Below are positions 60,901-64,000 of a stretch of DNA of 64,000 nucleotides, one piece after another. The notes beneath the pieces are model-generated. The model was not told the DNA's origin. It did no database searches and saw only the letters and a program-made list of their open reading frames with translations. The position numbers and the translations under genes are program-made. The stretch spans positions 10,728,175 through 10,792,174 of the forward strand of contig NC_049982.1 in NCBI RefSeq assembly GCF_000003815.2. Direction: 5' to 3'. The number at the start of each line of letters is the position of its first letter. Position 1 is the stretch's first letter. This stretch comes from Branchiostoma floridae (taxonomy: Eukaryota; Chordata; Leptocardii; Amphioxiformes; Branchiostomatidae).

Positions 60901-63900
60901 CGCCGGCAAATCGACGAACATTTCTACCCAAAACGTAATCGCTATGATCAGAAAATGTTGCAGGCTTCTTCTTTGCGGGAGTTTTGTTTTTGTGTGACAT
61001 GAAAAATGCGACATTATTTTCGGGGTATATTTTGGAAACCCACGCTAACTCTCAGCACACTTTACGGCTGCATCAAAACCCAAAATTACGCTTGAGACAC
61101 CATAAATTCCCATATTAACACATGTTTCCACGAAAAGTTCTTTGGATTATGCATTTTCAACTAGGATGGTGCTACGTAATCGTGGAAAATAGCGTTCTTT
61201 TGCGTTTTAAAACGTAAGTCTTTGAAACAAGATGGCGTCGAGCTGGCAGCAAAGTTCCCATGATGCACCGCTCCAACCAATCAGAGCGCGAGATCGCCGG
61301 GGATTCCCCTACATTATACATGCAGTTGTTGTTGTTTTGGTGGTTTCAACCAATCAGAGGAGCGTATTTCCGACCTGCAGACGCCGCGATTCAGAACCGC
61401 GCTGTGCAAAATACGTATTTCTCGGGAAGAACAGCGAGTCAGATGTTTTATTATGACAGAAAATGCGTTTTTTTTAGTTTATCTTCGAAAAGCCTGGTGA
61501 AACTAAACGCTTTCATGTCTGCTCCCTGGATATAATGGCATTTTAGCCTGAGATTCTCATCACGAAGCCACCGAAAATTTGTAGAGTGAAGTGCCGATCC
61601 AGAAGTAATGAGAATGGGAGGGGGCATAATTTGTGGTAATTACGCTCATTTTTCGCCGTGAAAATTAAAGTAGCGTGACAAAATCACATGCCGCGGTCGT
61701 TTTGGCAGTGTTTAGGTAACGTGCGGTCGCCTTTAGTGGTGGTCGTGGTCCCGTTGGACAGTGGTCGTCATATACAGAAATGTTAATGCTTACGTCTATG
61801 GGAAAATTCAAGGGACCGCTTTTCGGCGGTCGTAGTGGACAGTGGGTCGTTATGCACAGGTGGTCGGTAGACCAGGTTTGACTGTATTGGGTCACAAGTA
61901 ATAAGCTTGATGATGTTTAGATGCAATGATTTGCCAGCACTGACGAGAATGATAATTAATATAGACCTCCAGGTAGATTTATGTTGGTTACCATGCTTGT
62001 GGGAGAAAAGCGGAGGCAGCTATCTTCCAAAACAATCCATCCCCTAGGTTACTCAGTGGCAGAGAAAACAGCAGAGGGGATAGGAGAGAAACAGAGAATC
62101 AATAAAAAAGCCAATCTCCCCACATTAGAGCTGCTTCTGGATGTAGGTCAGCTGCTATTTCCCCCGCCATCCAGTGCACACAAAGTGGCCAATTCAGCTC
62201 TTCCATTTGAGGATGGAGCTCAATAACTGTTTACCATTGATTTTTAGACCTCCCTGGGGGCCGTACAATATTGTGATATAGGGTGTACGCTCTGGGCAGA
62301 CTGTGATGTAAACAATACATGCAGATTTTTTTGTGCCCACTATTAGCTCTTTGCAAGAGCAATGACTGGCCTTGTCAAGTTACAGGTGAGGTAGTACATT
62401 GCAATTGTAATCTGGTAACTTGCATTCGTATTAGACTTGAATGCCATTGTTTACATACTGGTATTTTTAATTTTCAAGGTTATAAACCAAAATCGTCGTA
62501 CATTTCTATTTAGCCTAAGATAAGTGAACAGGAGGCAGGGTTGTGTAAACCTGTTCGATCCATATGGCGAAGCAGCGGGGTCACTTTCCGCCGCGGGGAC
62601 GGCCTAAAGCAGAATGGAGAGTTGAGTCTTTGTGAACCCATGCAGGATGTAAACAACTTCCTCTGGGCACTGATGTGATGGTTGAAAAAGTGAAACCAGG
62701 CATGTTATGCACCATATGGTAGTGAGTGCATAAACTATATCAGCTCCCATGTTGTCACCATCTGGCCAGCATGGAACCACTGTTGTCTTCTCTCCAGTTG
62801 TGATCAGGACATGATCATCTGATAGACAGTTCAGCTTTGGTATTAGATACTTTTATCTCATCTGGGTACAGAGATGGCTAGGAATGCAATGGTTTTCATC
62901 TTTTATGGCCTGTTAGCAATGAAAGACCTGTTAGTGTACCAAGGAGAGCTATACAGTTGCTGGGTAATTCTTTGACTTGTCTCTAATGCTATGAATTTTT
63001 TTTTCAGTCTGACACTCTTAGAAAAATTCAATATTATTCATTCAAGCAATTTGTCGATGAAGTTTAAGTTGGCTCGTGTAGTTGAACTCTACTGTTTCTA
63101 CTGTCACATTTCTAGTGGTTTATACCAGCCACTTTGTACCTCACCTGGTCACAATAACAATGCACTATTATGAAACAGTAAATTTGCCTCTTGTCTGTCC
63201 TGGAATAATAGATGACCTACTTGTCAGGCATTATCCCCCTGCACACAAACACACACATAACAGATCACCCTTCCCTGCTGCCATTATTTCCCCAGTCCCC
63301 AGGAGGAGCCACCAAATCACATGCTGCCAAATTGAACAAACTACTGCAGATGTGGCTCACATAACCAGTCACCTGTTAGCAATGATGTATGGGGCCTTTT
63401 GATGTCTGAGGACAGGTGGTCTTTTAGCAGGCAATGAAGTGTGACCTATGTGGACTTGGTAGATAAATTTGTAAAGGCCCTGAATGTCCCACTGCTAGTT
63501 GAAAATGCAGAAAGATTGTAACCCCAATGGAACATGTTAAATGGTTTAAACCTTCTCCCTATCCCATCTGGTCTTCTTCAGGTAATTGCGCGTGCTTTAA
63601 CTGTGTGACATTATCGTCAACTACAGTTTTGGGGCAGTGCATGTGGGGAAAATCCCATAACTCATAGTTAAGCACAACATGGCCACTTGTCTTGTGAACC
63701 CTTCATACATGTACATGTTGTATGAAGGCTTAGATCTGCTGCTTTTCGATCTAAGTTAGAACCTGGAATGTTAAGACTGCGCTATATGTCACAAAAATGT
63801 TTAGGTAAAATGTCAGCATGTAGAAAATGGATCATAGTTGCCATCGCAAGAGTTCCACGGCTCAGACCACAGGTGTCTTCTTGTTGCGTTAATTCATGTG

Positions 63901-64000
63901 GTCATTCCAGATAAGATGGTTGACTGGTACAAGGACAACAGGTGCAATGTGTGTATTAACTTACATTTGGTGCAAAGAACTTTTGCATCAGTTAGGCCTT
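57958..64000 (+). other. CECR2 intron 2 (to window end), no further exon seen
   Basis: I looked for the next conserved CECR2 segment on the plus strand (a region resembling the vertebrate TFHSYLEDIINYRWELE stretch) and did not find it. The interval holds a G13 run (58885-58897), a 1.39 kb DNA transposon (60,493) and otherwise AT-rich non-coding DNA. Confidence 0.55.
60491..61886. mobile_element. 1.39 kb non-autonomous DNA transposon with CAGTCAAACCTG ends and TA duplication
   Basis: TA (60491-60492), CAGTCAAACCTG (from 60493) ... CAGGTTTGACTG (to 61884), TA (61885-61886). The perfect inverted repeat is 12 bp. Inside both ends are repeats of GTGGTC and its complement (AAGACCACT, AGTGGTCTTC, GGTGGTCTTTATA on the left; AGTGGTCGTCATA, CAGTGGGTCGTTATGCACAG on the right), so the ends share a longer diverged subterminal pattern. 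The interior is CpG-rich relative to the intron and has no transposase frame. A TA duplication fits Tc1/mariner-like integration, but that family is not proven. Confidence 0.8.

Noticed and set aside
63707-63733. Small dyad CTTCATACATGTACATGTTGTATGAAG
   Set aside because: Short, imperfect and ATG/CAT-rich; no flanking duplication, likely chance.
1-64000. tRNA, rRNA or snRNA genes
   Set aside because: I looked for tRNA A/B-box patterns and obvious rRNA/snRNA cores by eye and saw none; a covariance-model scan would be needed to exclude diverged copies.

Overview
The window is animal nuclear DNA. Genes are split by many introns with GT/AG borders, the coding exons are short, and the intergenic and intronic DNA is AT-rich. 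There is one 100-base assembly gap. The identifiable proteins are single invertebrate-deuterostome versions of families that vertebrates often have in duplicate: one KMT5B/C-type methyltransferase and one caprin. With the gene structure and the dense set of miniature transposons, a lancelet (Branchiostoma) is my best guess. That is inference, not proof.

Layout. 1-8,065 (minus): the first two coding exons of an incomplete gene, possibly an SLC6-type transporter, split by a 7.8 kb intron. About 10.8-12.5 kb: coding-like but broken reading frames that I do not recognise. 13,868-16,642 (minus): complete RTF2 in four exons. 17.0-23.65 kb (plus): complete KMT5B/C (SUV420H) in eight coding exons, head-to-head with RTF2 across about 450 bp of shared promoter. 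25.0-25.46 kb: 5'-truncated LINE fragment. 25,548-26,076 (plus): terminal exon of a C2H2 zinc-finger gene. 29,225-41,222 (minus): complete caprin in fourteen coding exons. 44,361 to the right edge (plus): the first two coding exons of CECR2, with a 13.3 kb intron 1 and an intron 2 that runs off the window. The exon chains of RTF2, KMT5 and caprin keep frame through every junction.

How the genes work together. There is no operon-like logic. RTF2 acts at stalled replication forks, KMT5 methylates H4K20 (also replication and repair chromatin), CECR2 is a bromodomain chromatin-remodelling subunit, and caprin is an mRNP/stress-granule RNA-binding protein. The KMT5-RTF2 divergent pair is the only arrangement that suggests shared regulation.

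Mobile and repeat content is the most unusual part. (1) A family of tiny palindromic inserts (27-64 bp) with ends AAGGAG...CTCCTT lies between 7-9 bp direct repeats at four sites, with a possible scar at a fifth. (2) RTF2 intron 1 carries an array of about 14 dyad-symmetric units built on AGCACTGG...CCAGTGCT. (3) A fold-back element with about 80 bp arms and a perfect 9 bp target duplication sits in a caprin intron. (4) Two hAT-like miniature elements have intact target duplications. (5) A 1.6 kb element is inserted inside one unit of a tandem repeat. (6) A decayed THAP-domain gene lies in CECR2 intron 1. (7) A 65-nt near-perfect hairpin lies just after the KMT5 stop codon. No tRNA, rRNA or CRISPR locus was seen.
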